A stretch of DNA of 64,000 nucleotides from Callorhinus ursinus (taxonomy: Eukaryota; Chordata; Mammalia; Carnivora; Otariidae): contig NW_020312903.1 in assembly GCF_003265705.1 (NCBI RefSeq), positions 23,252,194-23,316,193 of the forward strand. Reading direction: 5' to 3'. The notes beneath the pieces were generated by a model that ran no database searches, was not told the DNA's origin, and saw nothing but the letters and a program-made list of their open reading frames with translations. Positions 12,270 to 23,680 of this stretch are shown here, one piece after another. Positions within the stretch are counted from its first letter, which is position 1; each line of letters starts with the position of its first letter. A program made the translations under genes and the position numbers.

Positions 12270-12720
12270 CATACTCATTTCCCTCTGTGTACACACACAC
12301 ACTTTTTTGTGGAAACATTTAAGAATTGAGTGCAATCAACATAACACTTTACTCCTAAATACTTGAGTATGTATCTCCTAAATACAAAAGCATTATCCTT
12401 CATTCCCATACTAAAATGATCCTATTTAGGATATTTAAGTTTCATATAATACTGTTATCTATTTTCATTATATACAAACCATAGTCAAGATTTTTTCAGT
12501 TGTCCTCCTACTAATGTTTTTCTGTTTGTTTTTTCAAATCAAGAGTCCACTGAGGGATTGCACATTGTGTTTAACTGTCTTGTCTCTGCCTTTGGACTTC
12601 TTATTTTGTTGCTTATCTGACATTATTTGGTTTGCATGGGTTTGAGGACTGATTTTAAATCCCCATAGTGTTTCTATTATGTTGTCAGTTTTGTTAATCT
12701 TTGGATTTGGCTCCAAGGGG
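12270..12720. repeat. Probable L1M-type 3' fragment
   Basis: Phrases such as gagtatgtatctcctaaata and ttgcacattgtgtttaactgtcttgtctc resemble old L1 3' UTRs. Family not resolved. Confidence 0.45.
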
Positions 12721-13944
12721 TCAAAATGTGAATCTTTTAGAATAATAAACTAGAGAAGTTTTTGAAACTCCATACTGCTAGTAATAATCTTCCTCTAAAA
12801 CTCTTGCTAAGGAAAGTGATAATGTGGGTTCTTAGTGGTAGAAATGTATGGATTTCACTGGTCATTTTGAATATCAGGGAAATGTATGAATGATATACCT
12901 TACCTTCTGTATTCCATAATTGAGGGCTCTCTGAATTCCCCTAGAACCTGCATTCGTATGATAATAATTATATATGCTTAAAAATGCAGTTCTCTGGGGG
13001 TAATTTGTCTGCAGAATTTTAAAGATGATTATCATGCTATAACTGGAGTCACCATAGGCTGTTTTAAACTTTATTTAATTCTAGAGCCCTTGTATACTTC
13101 TTCAGTGAGTACCAAACTTTAGCTCTTTTGATTTACTGTTAAAATTAGAGGATTATCAAAAGTTCCAAAAGCTTCATCCCCTGAAATATCTAGCCACAAA
13201 TAACTGGCTCTCATTCTTTTGAGTATTTAGCTAAGCGATCTCTTTCCTACTATAGTCAAATAATTGCAGTAGACTCCTTTGGATCAATTATATTTTTCTT
13301 AAGCATAGCCCCGATTTGATAACTTAATTGCTCTTAATAACTTTTAATAATTGTTAAAGTAATAATAACTTAATAACTGTTAGAGTTAGGCCTGTAACCT
13401 CTTTCCTGTAAAAATCCTTATTCAGAACTACTTCTGATTCTGTAATTAAATTGATCTAATAACAACTATCTGCTTCTGTGATTTGCATATGTAGAAACTC
13501 CATCTTATTCTCAGTTTCAGGTATCATAACTTACTTTGAAGATCACATTTATTTAGTCTTTGTTCTTAAGGTTTTGTAACCAAATTTTATTTTAATCAGT
13601 AAAGTAGTGTACAAATAATTTGAAGTATTATTTTAATGGATAGAGCAATCTTATTTATTTTGTATGACTTTTAAAGCCCATTATGTTCAGTGATACATTT
13701 TATGTTAGTTTAGCATTTTAATGTTTTCTAAGTTAGTTTCAAGAATTTCCCTTTAACTTAGAGTCCTAACAGATGAATTTCCTTAGATGAATTGTTAATC
13801 TGTAAAATGCGTATTAAAAGATTTTGTAGTTTAGAGTTCTGTTTTTAGTTCCCACTCACTACTCTGGTTTTGATATATAGACAAAGGTATCTTAAGTTTT
13901 TTGCTTCTTCCACCAGTTCATAAACTGTATAGAAAGACACACAC

Positions 13945-14142
13945 AGGGGCACCTGGATGGCTCAGTCAGTTAAACATTTGCCTTCAGCTCAGGTCATGAT
14001 CTCGGGGTCCTGGGATTGAGTCCCACATCAGGCTCCCTGCTCAGTGGGGAGTCTGCTTCTCCCTCTCCCTCTGCCCGCCACTCCCCACTTGTGCTCTCTC
14101 TCTGTCAAATAAATAAATAAAATCTTTAAAAAAATAAAAAAG
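13945..14142 (+). repeat. CAN SINE
   Basis: Head ggggcacctggatggctcag, tail aaataaataaataaaatctttaaa. Flanks agaaagacacaca and agaaatcacacac form an imperfect duplication. Confidence 0.93.
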
Positions 14143-14398
14143 AAATCACACACGTGCATACACACACACAGCAAGAAATAGATCACAAAACAGGAAGCTC
14201 TAAAACAATATTAAATATCACTTATATTCTCTAATAATTCAAGGTAGCTACAGAGAAATGTAGATATAGTCTCTTTAAATGATCTTCCCTTAAGTTCTTA
14301 GCTCTTTAGCTAAGATTAAAGAGAGACCAGGCCTATGATTTGTGGAGATGTTTCCTATAAAACTCAGTTTGATTTTATGATTTAAAGTTTTAACAGTA

Positions 14399-14507
14399 GG
14401 GGCACCTGGCTGGCTCAGTCAGGAGAGCATGCAACTCTTGATCTCGGGGTCATGAGTTTAAAGCCTGCAATGGATGTAGAGATTATTAAAAAAAATAATT
14501 AAACTTT
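14399..14507 (+). repeat. Short-form CAN SINE
   Basis: tRNA-like head with a short body (ggatgtagagattatt) and no CT-rich tract. Flanked by near-identical attttaacagta/gttttaacagta. Confidence 0.85.
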
Positions 14508-15637
14508 AAAATTTTAACAGTAAGTTTATATACCTCTCTTTAATCAAAATAAATATTGTTGGGATCTCTGAAAAAGATTACCTACTTTTCTGTATGCACA
14601 TAAATTCTGGTAAGTGTAAGCTGTATTTACTAGATGGTAAAAATTCATAATTTTTTTGGAATTAAGTGTTTTGGTTAATTGAATCCAATTATTAAGTGTA
14701 ATTAGTAATTTAATAAAAAACTACTGTGGCCATATGTATGCCAATAAAAGTGTACAAATACAGAATGACGGTTTATCTTGGGAAAAATATGGAAGAGATT
14801 GTATTTGATTTGAGGAAATAAAATTAGAACATTTGAGATCTTGAATGAGTAGGTAGTATTTCAACTAACAGGAGAGTTTGTACAGTTTACTGAAAGGAAG
14901 AGAAGAGAAACAATGTGAGCAAAGTAGGGATAATGTGAAATATTTTGCAGGAAAAATAAGTTGTATAGTTTGGTTGATTTATAGGGTACATATACAAAGT
15001 AAAACAGGAAAAGTAAAGCCAAATTATGGAATGTCTTCATTTCTATGGTAACATTTTTATAGTTTGATAGTAGAGAACCTTTGAAAATGTTTGAACAAGG
15101 CCATGAGAGAATTATTCTTTATAGAATATTATTTGGGCAGCAACATACAGGTGTATTTGAAGGGAGGCTAATTGAGAGAAGACTGAATAGGAAGTTTTTT
15201 TAGTGATTTCATTTCATATTTTTTTTATGTAGTGTTCCATGATTCATTGTTTGCATATAACACCCAGTGCTCCATTCAGTATGTGCCCTCTTTAATACCC
15301 ATCACCAGGCTAACCCATCCCCCCACCCCCCCTCCCCTCTAGAACCCTCAGTTTGTTTCTCAAGAGTCCATAGTCTCTCATGGTTCATCTCTCCCTCCAA
15401 TTTCCCCCCCCTTCATTTTTCCCTTCCTTCTATCTTCTTTTATTTTTTTTTAAACATATAATGTATTATTTGTTTCAGAGGTATAGGTCTGTGATTCAAT
15501 AGTCTTACACAATTCACAGCACTCACCATAGCACATACCCTCCCCAATATCTGTCACCCAGCCACCCCATCCCTCCCACCCCCCACCACTCCAGCAACCC
15601 TCAGTTTGTTTCCTGAGATTAAGAATTCTTCATATCA

Positions 15638-15868
15638 TGGGGTGCCTGGGTGGCTCAGTTGTTTAAGCGACTGCCTTCAGCTCAGGTCATGATCCTGGAG
15701 TCCCGGGATCGAGTCCTGCATCAGGCTCCCTGCTCAGCGGGGAGTCTGCTTCTCCCTCTGACCCTCTCCCCTCTCATGTACTCTCTCTCTGTCTCATTCT
15801 CGTTCTCTCAAATAAATAAATCTTTAAAAAAATAAATAAAGCAAGCAATCAGTTTCAGGGGAAAAAAA
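15638..15868 (+). repeat. CAN SINE inside L1
   Basis: Head ggggtgcctgggtggctcag. Target duplication aagaattcttcatatca / aagaattcctcatatca (one mismatch), both copies L1-derived. Confidence 0.93.
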
Positions 15869-16010
15869 AAGAATTCCTCATATCAGTGAGGTTATATGAT
15901 ACATGTCTTTCTCTGATTGACTTATTTCACTCAGCATAATACCCTCCAGTTCCATCCACATCATGGCAAATGGCAAGATTTCATTCCTTTTGATGGCTGC
16001 ATAATATTCC

Positions 16011-16012
<2 letters not shown>

Positions 16013-16088
<76 letters not shown>
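16013..16088. repeat. (TG)n-(TA)n microsatellite
   Basis: About 21 TG units followed by interrupted TA/CATA units, grown at the attccattgtgtata site of the antisense L1. Confidence 0.97.
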
Positions 16089-16091
<3 letters not shown>

Positions 16092-16672
16092 CACATCTTC
16101 TTTATCCATTCATCTGTCGATGGACATCTTGGCTCTTTCCATAGTTTGGCTATTGTGGACATTGCTGCTATAAACGTCGGGGTGCACATACCCCTTCGGG
16201 TCCCTACATTTGTATCTTTGGGGTAAATACCCAGTAGTGCAATTGCTGGATCGTATGGTAGCTCTATTTTCAACTTTTTAGGAACCTCCATACTGTTTTC
16301 CAGAGTGGCTGCACCAGCTTGCATTCCCACCAACAGTGTAGGGGGGTTCACATCTTAATATATTATCTCTCTGCTCCTAGAAAAAAAAAAGTTATTGAAG
16401 TTGCCCAAGATGATAGACTAGAGGAGTGGCAGTGGTCTTATAAAGGACAAATTGGCACCTAATTCATAAATGGGGGGAGATAACTAAGAAGTCTAACAGG
16501 ACTATGAAATTTCAAATATAGGGAAGTGAAGAAATTTATTATGCTACTGACAGAAATAGGGAACTGAGGGAGAGCCAGTTTGGAAATAAAGGTGTTTGAT
16601 TTTAAATATGTTGAGTTCCAGTTGTAGTTCTAGATAGTTCATTCTCTAGGTAAATAGAAGTTCAGGACTGGC

Positions 16673-16879
16673 TGGGGCGCCTGGGTGGCTCAGTCGGTTA
16701 AGCTGCTGCCTTCGGCTCAGGTCACGATCCCAGGGTCCTGGGATCGAGCCCTGCATCGGGCTCCTTGCTCAGTGGAGAGCCTGCTTCTCCCTCTCCCTCT
16801 GCCTGCCTCTCCTCCTGCTTGTGCTCTCTATCTCTCTCTCTCTGGGTCAAATAAATAAATAAAATCTTTAAAAAAAAAA
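16673..16879 (+). repeat. CAN SINE, young-looking
   Basis: Near-consensus head ggcgcctgggtggctcagtc and clean tail. Flanked by ttcaggactgg (16661-16671 and 16880-16890). Confidence 0.95.
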
Positions 16880-17483
16880 TTCAGGACTGGGAATTTAGGA
16901 GTCAGACTGAACTAGAGATAACAAATTTGAGAATAAGCTGAGTACTGTTAATATTTAGCCTGAGGAAGTATAGAAGACCCTATTCCCGCAGGAGAAGAAA
17001 ACAGAAAGGGAAGGTGGAAGATAGGAGATCTGAGAACAGAGTCTTGAGAAGCTTATGTTGCAGGACTGTGCTAACAACAGCAAAAAGACCAAGGAGGAAG
17101 GTGGTCAGAAGAGTAAGAAAGGCAAAACAGTGTACTGTTTACACAAGTCAAAAGAGTTTCAGGGAATGGGTATAATTGAGTATTTTAGAGATGTTCATTT
17201 ATAGACCAAGTAAAATTGAAAGGAGCTTTGAAACACAGAAACCAATAAATCCAAATTCACATTAGGCATAATGGAGATTTATCAGTCATTATAGTACAAC
17301 AAATGTCCATTTCAAAATTGGTAATACTGGTTGCACCCATGTGAAGGACTTTTAAGCTTAAAGCCTGACAGGAGCAAACATCTATTAAATGTTAGCTTCT
17401 GTTGTACCGTTCAGTAAATGTTAGGTTACCTATTTTGTCCTGGAGGAGTAACTTTATTTCCAGTTTGGGGGAGGTTCTAGGTG

Positions 17484-17810
17484 AAGGATTGGCAAACCAT
17501 GGTCCGTGGGCCAAAAGCCGGCCCACTACCTGTTTTTGTACAGCCCACATGTTACAATGGTTTTAATATTTTTAAATGGTTGGGAAAATCAAAAGAATGT
17601 TTTGTGACACAAATTCAGATTTCAATGTACCTAAATAAAGTTTTATTAGAACATAGCCACATTCATTCACTTATGTATTACCTGTGGCTAATTTGGTTCA
17701 ACATCTACAACATTCATCATTTGTAGATGAATAGTTAAAACAGAGACTCTATGGTTTGCAAAGCTTAAAATTCACAATCTGGTCCTTTACAGAAAGGTTT
17801 TCCAACCCCT
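17484..17810. repeat. DNA transposon fossil (hAT-type, non-autonomous)
   Basis: Ends form inverted repeats (aggattggcaaacc ... ggttttccaacccct). The middle (gggccaaaagccggcc, aataaagttttattagaac, gtttgcaaagct) matches a well-known mammalian hAT-derived repeat. I do not give the subfamily name. Confidence 0.75.
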
Positions 17811-18986
17811 ATTCTTGGATGCTACGACTTTAGACTCAGAAATCAATAACCAATCATCTCAGTGCCTGTATTATTGTATACAATGTTTACAGAAGTCCCT
17901 GGACTTTCTCAGTCAGTGGAACCCTTAATGGTTTATTAATTTTTTTCACAGTGCCTCTTGGCCAAAGAAGTACCTCTTCGTTTCATTCCTTAAGTAGTTA
18001 AGTGCAAGTAAGTTAACAATGGCAGTTTGTGCAGCGTCCAACAGGTGTCACTGTGCTTTCTCTTAAAACTTTAAAATACCCCACAGTCCCCTTGTGATTT
18101 TATACTGGCACCCTAGAATTCTTCAGTGCACATTTTGGGGACTGGGGAATGCTGTGTATCTTGATTCTGTTTTTTTACCCTATTGATAGGAATTACTCAC
18201 AGGAGGTATCAGAAGTATCTTACACAATAGTGTAAGTCTATGAAGTAGCCCTTTGACATCCTGGGTGCTTTAATAAGCTCTCTTAAACTGCTAATGATAG
18301 CAAACTTTGGCAATAAATATGGGAAAAAGTGTATTTTTTTTAATTACCCATATCCTGTAATTATAGGAACTTGTTAGTTGCTATTTTCATCCATCTATTC
18401 TTAACTGCGGTTAAATATTTAAACTCTGAATTGATGAAATGAAATAGGTAAAGATAACAGATGTTTCATTTTTATGGCTTTTGAAAGCCTTGAAAATGAA
18501 GTATTTGTATAAAAAATTAGTTTTTAGTTGAAATGTTTAAATTAATATTTTGTGGTAAAATCAAATAGTTTAAGGCTGTGATATTAAAAATATTAATGAA
18601 TTAAATATCATAAATGGAAGATATGTCAGTTATTACTTTTTGTTGATTATGCTGGATTAAAAATGTTTTAACCCAAGTATATAAATGAATCAAAACAAAA
18701 TTCAAGTGCAGTCAGTTTGTTCATTCATATACTATAACATCATCTGCTCCATGTGCCTTTAACTGCTTTAGAAATTTCTTTATTAGATCCTTTCAGAATC
18801 TCTCTCTCATACTAAAACTAGAACTTGTTCCCAGTAACTTAAGATTGGATCATTACCCAGTTATTGGGCTTTAATTTGCTATAAAAACCTTTTTTTTAAA
18901 AAAGTATGTTTTGTTCATAACTTCCTTTTCTGTTTTTATGCTTTCAATCTTTATCTCTTTACCTGTCTTATTTTAATTGGCTTTAG

Positions 18987-19103
18987 TATGATTTCATTGC
19001 TCCTATCATGCCTGTGGTGGAATCAGTAGATCCTGCATCATGGAGGCAGGGCTTGCGCAAAACTGGCATTGTTCTTGTGCCCAGTAAGGGTGAAAAATCT
19101 ATG
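18987..19103 (+). CDS. PPP1R12A: Candidate in-frame cassette exon, duplicate-like
   Basis: 117 nt, 39 open codons, phase 0 at both ends, lying between two phase-0 exons, so inclusion or skipping keeps the frame. Acceptor ...ttttaattggctttag after a pyrimidine-rich tract from about 18935; donor ATG|gtgagg. The peptide begins YDFIAPIMPVVESVD, continues PASWRQGLRKTG and ends VPSKGEKSM. The core matches the next exon's PASWRLGLRKTG almost exactly, which is hard to explain by chance. The Ser after RKTG (Ser445 in the next exon) is Ile here. I do not recall this segment in the standard human protein. It may be a tissue-specific or already annotated alternative exon, or a duplicated exon no longer used. 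Inclusion would give a protein about 39 residues longer. Confidence 0.72.
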
Positions 19104-19493
19104 GTGAGGCATTTCTATGTGCAAGGATTTATATTAGGTTACAACATAACAAGTTTAATATAAATACTGGTGCCAAAGATGCATGGTTTTAAAGTCCTTA
19201 TGGTGTGCTTATTTCCGTTCTCTGTATTTGCATCATAATTTTTCTGTGTGATATAAAGTGTGGAGTGTGTTTTATTAAATCTAACTTTTGGAAAGGTAGT
19301 TCTTTTTTTTTTTTTTCAGTTTTAGATCTTTACATTTTTTACTAAGACATTAACCTACTTAGTAAAAGTGTTTCTCCTGAAACTATTAACTGTAATTTGA
19401 CACATACTATCTGTAAACTTGTCATTTCCAGCTTAAGGGTTGATCAGTCTTGATAATTATTTTTTCTTCTCCTTAAAAATAAAATAAAAACAG
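19104..19493 (+). other. Short PPP1R12A intron
   Basis: 390 nt between the candidate cassette exon and the next constitutive exon. A run of 14 T residues lies near 19305-19318 and an AT-rich stretch precedes the acceptor. No repeat family recognised. Confidence 0.85.
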
Positions 19494-19709
19494 TTTCCAA
19501 CCTCAGCTACAAAAGTTTCTCCCAAAGAAGAAGAGAGAAAAGATGAGTCTCCTGCATCTTGGAGGTTAGGACTTAGAAAGACTGGCAGTTATGGCGCACT
19601 TGCAGAAATCACAGCATCTAAAGAGGCTCAGAAAGACAAAGACACTGCAGGTGTGATGCGTTCAGCTTCAAGTCCCAGGCTTTCCTCCTCTTTGGATAAT
19701 AAAGAAAAG
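19494..19709 (+). CDS. PPP1R12A: PPP1R12A exon: Ser445 region
   Basis: 216 nt, 72 codons, phase 0/0, residues 414-485. Reads FPTSATKVSPKEEEREDESP-like sequence, then PASWRLGLRKTGSYGALAE, and ends SLDNKEK. The Ser codon at 19587-19589 falls at residue 445 when counted back from the stop. In the family Ser445 and Ser472 (RSASSP, further on in this exon) are NUAK1 sites that create 14-3-3 binding. Acceptor ...aaaaacag, donor AAG|gtaatc. The upstream candidate exon repeats the core of this exon. Confidence 0.97.
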
Positions 19710-21601
19710 GTAATCTGTGTCCTAATCCGGTTTCTATCAAAACTCTAATTTAAATTTGTTTTCTAGAAACATCAAATCTGATGGATTTTCTACTGTGTAT
19801 CATTATTAGATCTGTGTATCAACTTAATTCACCTGACTTAATGAATTGCATGATAATACAAATATAACTACCTTAAACAGATGTCAATATGGAATTACAG
19901 GCATATGTCGGAGATATTGTGGGTTTGACTCCAGACCACTGCAGTAAAGCAAGTCAAATGAATTTTTTTGTTTCCCACTGTATATAAAAAATATATTTAT
20001 ACTATACTGTAGTCTCTTAAGTGTGTAATAGCATTATGTCTAAAGAAAATATACATACCTTAATTAAAAAATACTTTATTGCTAAAAAATGCTAACCATA
20101 ATCTGAGCTTTCAGCAGGTCGTAATCACTGATCACAGATTACCATAGCAAATGTAATAATAATGAAAAAGCTTGAGGGTGCCTGGGCAGCTCATTTAGTT
20201 AAGTATCTGACTCTTGGTGTTGGCTCAGATTATGATCTCAGGGTCATGAGATCAAGCCCCTCATCGGGCTCTTCATTCAATGTAGAGTCTGCTTGAGATT
20301 CTCTCTCCCTCTCCTTCTGCCCCTCCCCCTGCTTGCGTGCATGCTCTCTCAAAACGAAAAAAAATAAATCTTAAAAAAAAAAATTGAAATATTTTGAAAT
20401 ATTGTGGGAATCACCAAAATGTGACACAGAGACACAAAGTGAGCAAATGCTGTTGGAAAATGGTGGGGATGTACTTGCTTGATGCAGGGTTGTAACAAAT
20501 TTCAATTTATGAAAACCACAATATCTGTTAAATGCAATAAAATGAAGTGTGCCTCTATAAGTGTTGGGAAAATCAGGTGTATTCGCCAAAAAAATAAATT
20601 AGGAGATTATACTCAAATGAATGCCTTTACCTACTTGAGAGCTTACAATAAAATGTATTAAGGGGCATTTATTCTAGAATTTATTTATTCCAGAATGTAA
20701 TTATACTCCTAGGTTGCATTTATCCAGTGTCTGCAATTTTTTTTATCTGCTTTTTCATCTGATACATCAAAAGCAACATCCTTCTAATGAGTAGTTTTAA
20801 TAACTATATTTGGAAAGGTAGTACTAAATTATAAATTACATCAAATAGAATGTACCACAGTTCATTCAGTGATATTTTATATAGCTGGATTATTTATTTT
20901 CTGTTGCATTTTCAGTGCTTAGACTTTTTTCCATATAGTTTCCTTCCTCTGTTTAAAAGTGTTTCTTTGTATCAGAAATTCAGAAATGGAATTTCTCATC
21001 AAGTAATTTTAATGTTTTTTGGTTTTGTATAAATTGACTGCCCAATTATTTTCCAAGTACTTGATGCCAGAATAGTGGGAACGTATCAGAAGGCCTTGCT
21101 ACTATAGTTTCAGCCAGATTTGGATAAATATAATTTTGTAATTTTTGTTCTGAATATTTTAATGTTATATCCAAGTAGTAAATAACTTACATAACAAATA
21201 ATTGGGACTTACCAGTCAACTATATTTGAGCCTTATTTCCCTGGAAAAATAAGAATATTTTACTTTATTATACTGCATTACCTTATATAATCTGTTATAG
21301 AAATTTAGAAAAAGTCATTAAACTGTGGAGGGATTTTTTTTCCTTATGTTAAAATATTGTCTAATTCTAGATTAAAGGAGAAAGAAAAGAAAATTGGTTT
21401 AAACAGGTTGTCCTTTAGTGTTTATAGTACTAAAGATAGACATTAATTTTAGAGTATAGCTAGGAACTTTGGAAAAATACTGTCAACGGTGATAGCTGTG
21501 TAATTGTACACTGTTGAATACTTTTTCCTTAATACTTCTAGCAGCTCCTATAATCATCACACAGATTTATTTTTATATTCATTTTTTTTCCTTTTGTGTA
21601 G
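19710..21601 (+). other. PPP1R12A intron
   Basis: 1.9 kb. A diverged CAN SINE lies at about 20173-20380 and a possible old LINE fragment at about 20690-21090 (the stretch ending in cccaattattttccaagt resembles antisense L1 3' sequence). Otherwise no assigned content. Confidence 0.8.
20173..20380 (+). repeat. CAN SINE, diverged
   Basis: Head gggtgcctgggcagctcat, CT-rich tract, tail aaaaaaaataaatctt. Confidence 0.88.
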
Positions 21602-21696
21602 GAGAAAGATAGTAAAGGAACTAGGCTTGCATATGTTGCACCTACAATACCAAGACGACTAGCCAGTACATCTGACATTGAAGAGAAAGAAAACAG
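21602..21696 (+). CDS. PPP1R12A: PPP1R12A exon: central Arg/Ser segment
   Basis: 95 nt, phase 0 in, phase 2 out; residues 486-517, reading EKDSKGTRLAYVAPTIPRR then LASTSDIEEKEN with a split Arg codon. Disordered central region with a basic RR/LAST motif that is a plausible basophilic kinase site. Acceptor ...cttttgtgtag, donor AACAG|gtgatt. The next exon supplies the last base of the Arg codon. Confidence 0.96.
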
Positions 21697-22125
21697 GTGA
21701 TTCATTATGATTTGCTCTATGTTTTTACTATGAAATCTTTTTTGGGGAGCCTGGTGACAAGTGTCCAACTCTTAATTTCAGCTCGGGTCATGATCTCAGG
21801 GTCGTAAGATTGAGCCCCGTGTCGGGCTCCGTGGTGGGCATGGAGGCTGCCTGGGATTCTGTCTCTGCCCTATCCCCTCCCCATATTTTGTGATCATAAG
21901 TAAAACTTTAGTAAACGTCTTAATTTTCCCCCCCTTATAATTAGGATTATACCCTAGGGATAGAATCTTAGAACTGAAATTACTTTCACTTCTTAATAAA
22001 TATGCCAAAGTGTTTTCCCAAGGGGTTTTACTAGTTTCTGCTTCTACTAATGTTTATTAATATACAGCTTTCTTAACCCTATTTTAAAATTATATACCAG
22101 AATTTGAAGGATGTTCTTTTCACAG
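21697..22125 (+). other. Short PPP1R12A intron with old SINE
   Basis: 430 nt. A diverged plus-strand CAN SINE occupies about 21744-21885. The following 150 nt resembles an old LINE 3' fragment but is too decayed to assign. Confidence 0.7.
21744..21885 (+). repeat. CAN SINE, diverged and shortened
   Basis: ggggagcctggtgacaag ... gggtcatgatctcagggtc ... gggctccgtggtggg; the tail is missing. Confidence 0.8.
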
Positions 22126-22230
22126 AGATTCTTCAAGTTTGCGAACAAGTAGTTCTTACACAAGAAGAAAATGGGAAGATGATCTCAAAAAGAATAGCTC
22201 AATTAATGAAGGATCAACTTATCATAAAAG
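22126..22230 (+). CDS. PPP1R12A: PPP1R12A exon: Ser-rich central segment
   Basis: 105 nt, phase 2/2, residues 517-552. Reads RDSSSLRTSSSYTRRKWEDD-like sequence (Ser/Arg-rich) and ends STYHK plus a split Ser codon. Multiple RxxS and RRxS-like contexts; no folded domain. The length is a multiple of three with symmetric phase, so skipping would be frame-neutral. Acceptor ttctttt-cacag, donor AAAAG|gtaata. Confidence 0.96.
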
Positions 22231-23121
22231 GTAATATAATTCTTGAGTAACTTTCATGTCTTTTATAAAAATATGAGGCAGTTTGTTTGGAGCCCACAGT
22301 TTAATATCATTAAGAAAATTGCACTTTTATAAATAGGTCTTTTGTTGCTTAAATAAACCATCATTTAAAGACCCAGAATATATATTTAAAGATGGGTGAA
22401 AATTTGCTTCTACTTATGCCTTCCTATTATATATATATTTCATTAGATTTGATTTATTAGAAGTATCTTTTAGATTGTAGCATATGTAAAAGGAACTCCT
22501 TATATAATTAACTAGAGCAGTTGAAGTAGATCAGTGTCTTCATTGATCTGGTCATTATTTAGTGACCTAGAAGTTTCTGCCTTTCTCAGAACTCAGAGAT
22601 ATGGAAATGTCTGTAATAAAATCACAATGGAGAGGAGAGGGGAAAAAACCTTTAAATATTTTCTCTGCTAAAAGCAGCCAAAAAGAAGAGTAAAAGATGC
22701 ACAAGTATAATATAGGCATGGGTCATTCCTAAGGATGTGACTCATTGCTGAAACACTTTTCTTCAAAAAGGTCCATCTTCACTTTCCCTGAGTAAAACTA
22801 AACGTAAGTGTTTTTCTCAGACCCAGTCTGGCATGACCATATGGTCTGTAACAGTCCAGGAATGAAAAATACCAGATCAGATCATCTTTGAGTCCTACTG
22901 AGGGAGGGGGGAGGCAGTAAAATGATACACTACCAAATTAGTGAAATCATCCAGACTCCTAGCAAGTTGTAGTTGCAACTCTTGGTGCTGGAGCCGGTGG
23001 TGTATTTAGGAACACAGTTTTTTAGATTTTTCCTAGCCTTGTGAATCTGTATAATATATAGACATTAACTATAGAATACACATACAAACACATCCTATAT
23101 AGATATGACTCTTTCCTTTAG
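22231..23121 (+). other. PPP1R12A intron
   Basis: 890 nt without a recognised repeat or exon. The acceptor tract before 23122 is ctctttcctttag. This is the intron upstream of the presumed central-insert exon, so splicing control elements could lie here, but none is identified. Confidence 0.75.
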
Positions 23122-23289
23122 TTGCTCCTTTGGTAGAAGACCAGATGATTTGATTAGTTCTAGTGTTCCAAGCACCACATCAACACCAACAGTTACCTCT
23201 GCAGCTGGGCTTCAGAAAAGCCTGCTTTCCAGCACAAGCACTACTACAAAGATTACAACGGGTTCTTCCTCAGCAGGCACACAAAGCAG
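23122..23289 (+). CDS. PPP1R12A: PPP1R12A exon: presumed central insert
   Basis: 168 nt, phase 2/2, residues 552-608. Starts with the split Ser, then CSFGRRPDDLISSSVPSTT, continues in a Ser/Thr-rich tract and ends AGTQS. MYPT1 is known to have a developmentally regulated central insert in this region (about residue 552 onward in mammals). The exon length equals 56 residues, so I assign it as that insert; assignment by length and position only. Acceptor ctctttcctttag, donor AGCAG|gtgagt. No folded domain is visible. Confidence 0.95.
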
Positions 23290-23680
23290 GTGAGTCACAT
23301 ACATTTTGTGTTCAGGCCTACTGTGTGCTTATGTATGTGCATGCATATTTGTTTAGAAGATTGTGGGGCTCTGGATTTTTTCATTTACCTCATTAAAATT
23401 ATTTACAATCAAAAATTGGTTCCAAAAAGAGGCAATTATGCATGTCTGGGGAAAAAATTAAGTTCCTGAATTATTAACTGTCCTTGAATCAGGCTGCTTA
23501 AAATGTAAATTTCTCCTTTGACAGTTCTGGGTGAGCTTTTTGGTTCATAGTTGAAAGATGTCTTGCCTTGTGTTTTAAAAAAATCCATCCCTGTGGTCAC
23601 GTTTCAGCTGCTAGAAAGTGCTTTCATTGTTTAGCTGTTTTCCTTTTCTCTTTTTGTGTTGCTGCTTTATGATGCGATAG
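23290..23680 (+). other. Short PPP1R12A intron
   Basis: 391 nt, no recognisable repeat. It ends in a T-rich tract (about 23640-23665) followed by an unusually long, weak run to the AG (gctttatgatgcgatag), which may make the downstream exon's recognition regulated. Confidence 0.75.

Larger units (their letters stand above)
15200..16350 (-). repeat. L1 3' end, 5'-truncated, antisense
   Basis: Reverse of L1 3' UTR and ORF2 C-terminus. The minus strand at 16351-16091 encodes a recognisable ORF2 end (...LPYDPAIALLGIYPKD..., CPSTDEWIKKM). Interrupted by a CAN SINE (15638-15868) and a TG/TA microsatellite. A fossil with no complete frame. Confidence 0.88.
11426..18986 (+). other. 7.6-kb PPP1R12A intron, repeat-rich
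   Basis: Holds a MIR remnant (11815-11945), a likely L1M 3' fragment (12270-12720), CAN SINEs at 13945-14142, 14399-14507, 15638-15868 and 16673-16879, an antisense L1 3' fragment (15200-16350) with a TG/TA microsatellite, an unassigned older repeat split by that L1 (about 14800-15195 and 16385-16660), and a DNA transposon fossil (17484-17810). No exon is seen before the candidate exon at 18987. Confidence 0.85.

Noticed and set aside
16091..16351. Minus-strand open frame with clear protein similarity
   Set aside because: It is the C-terminus of L1 ORF2 in a truncated fossil, not a host gene.
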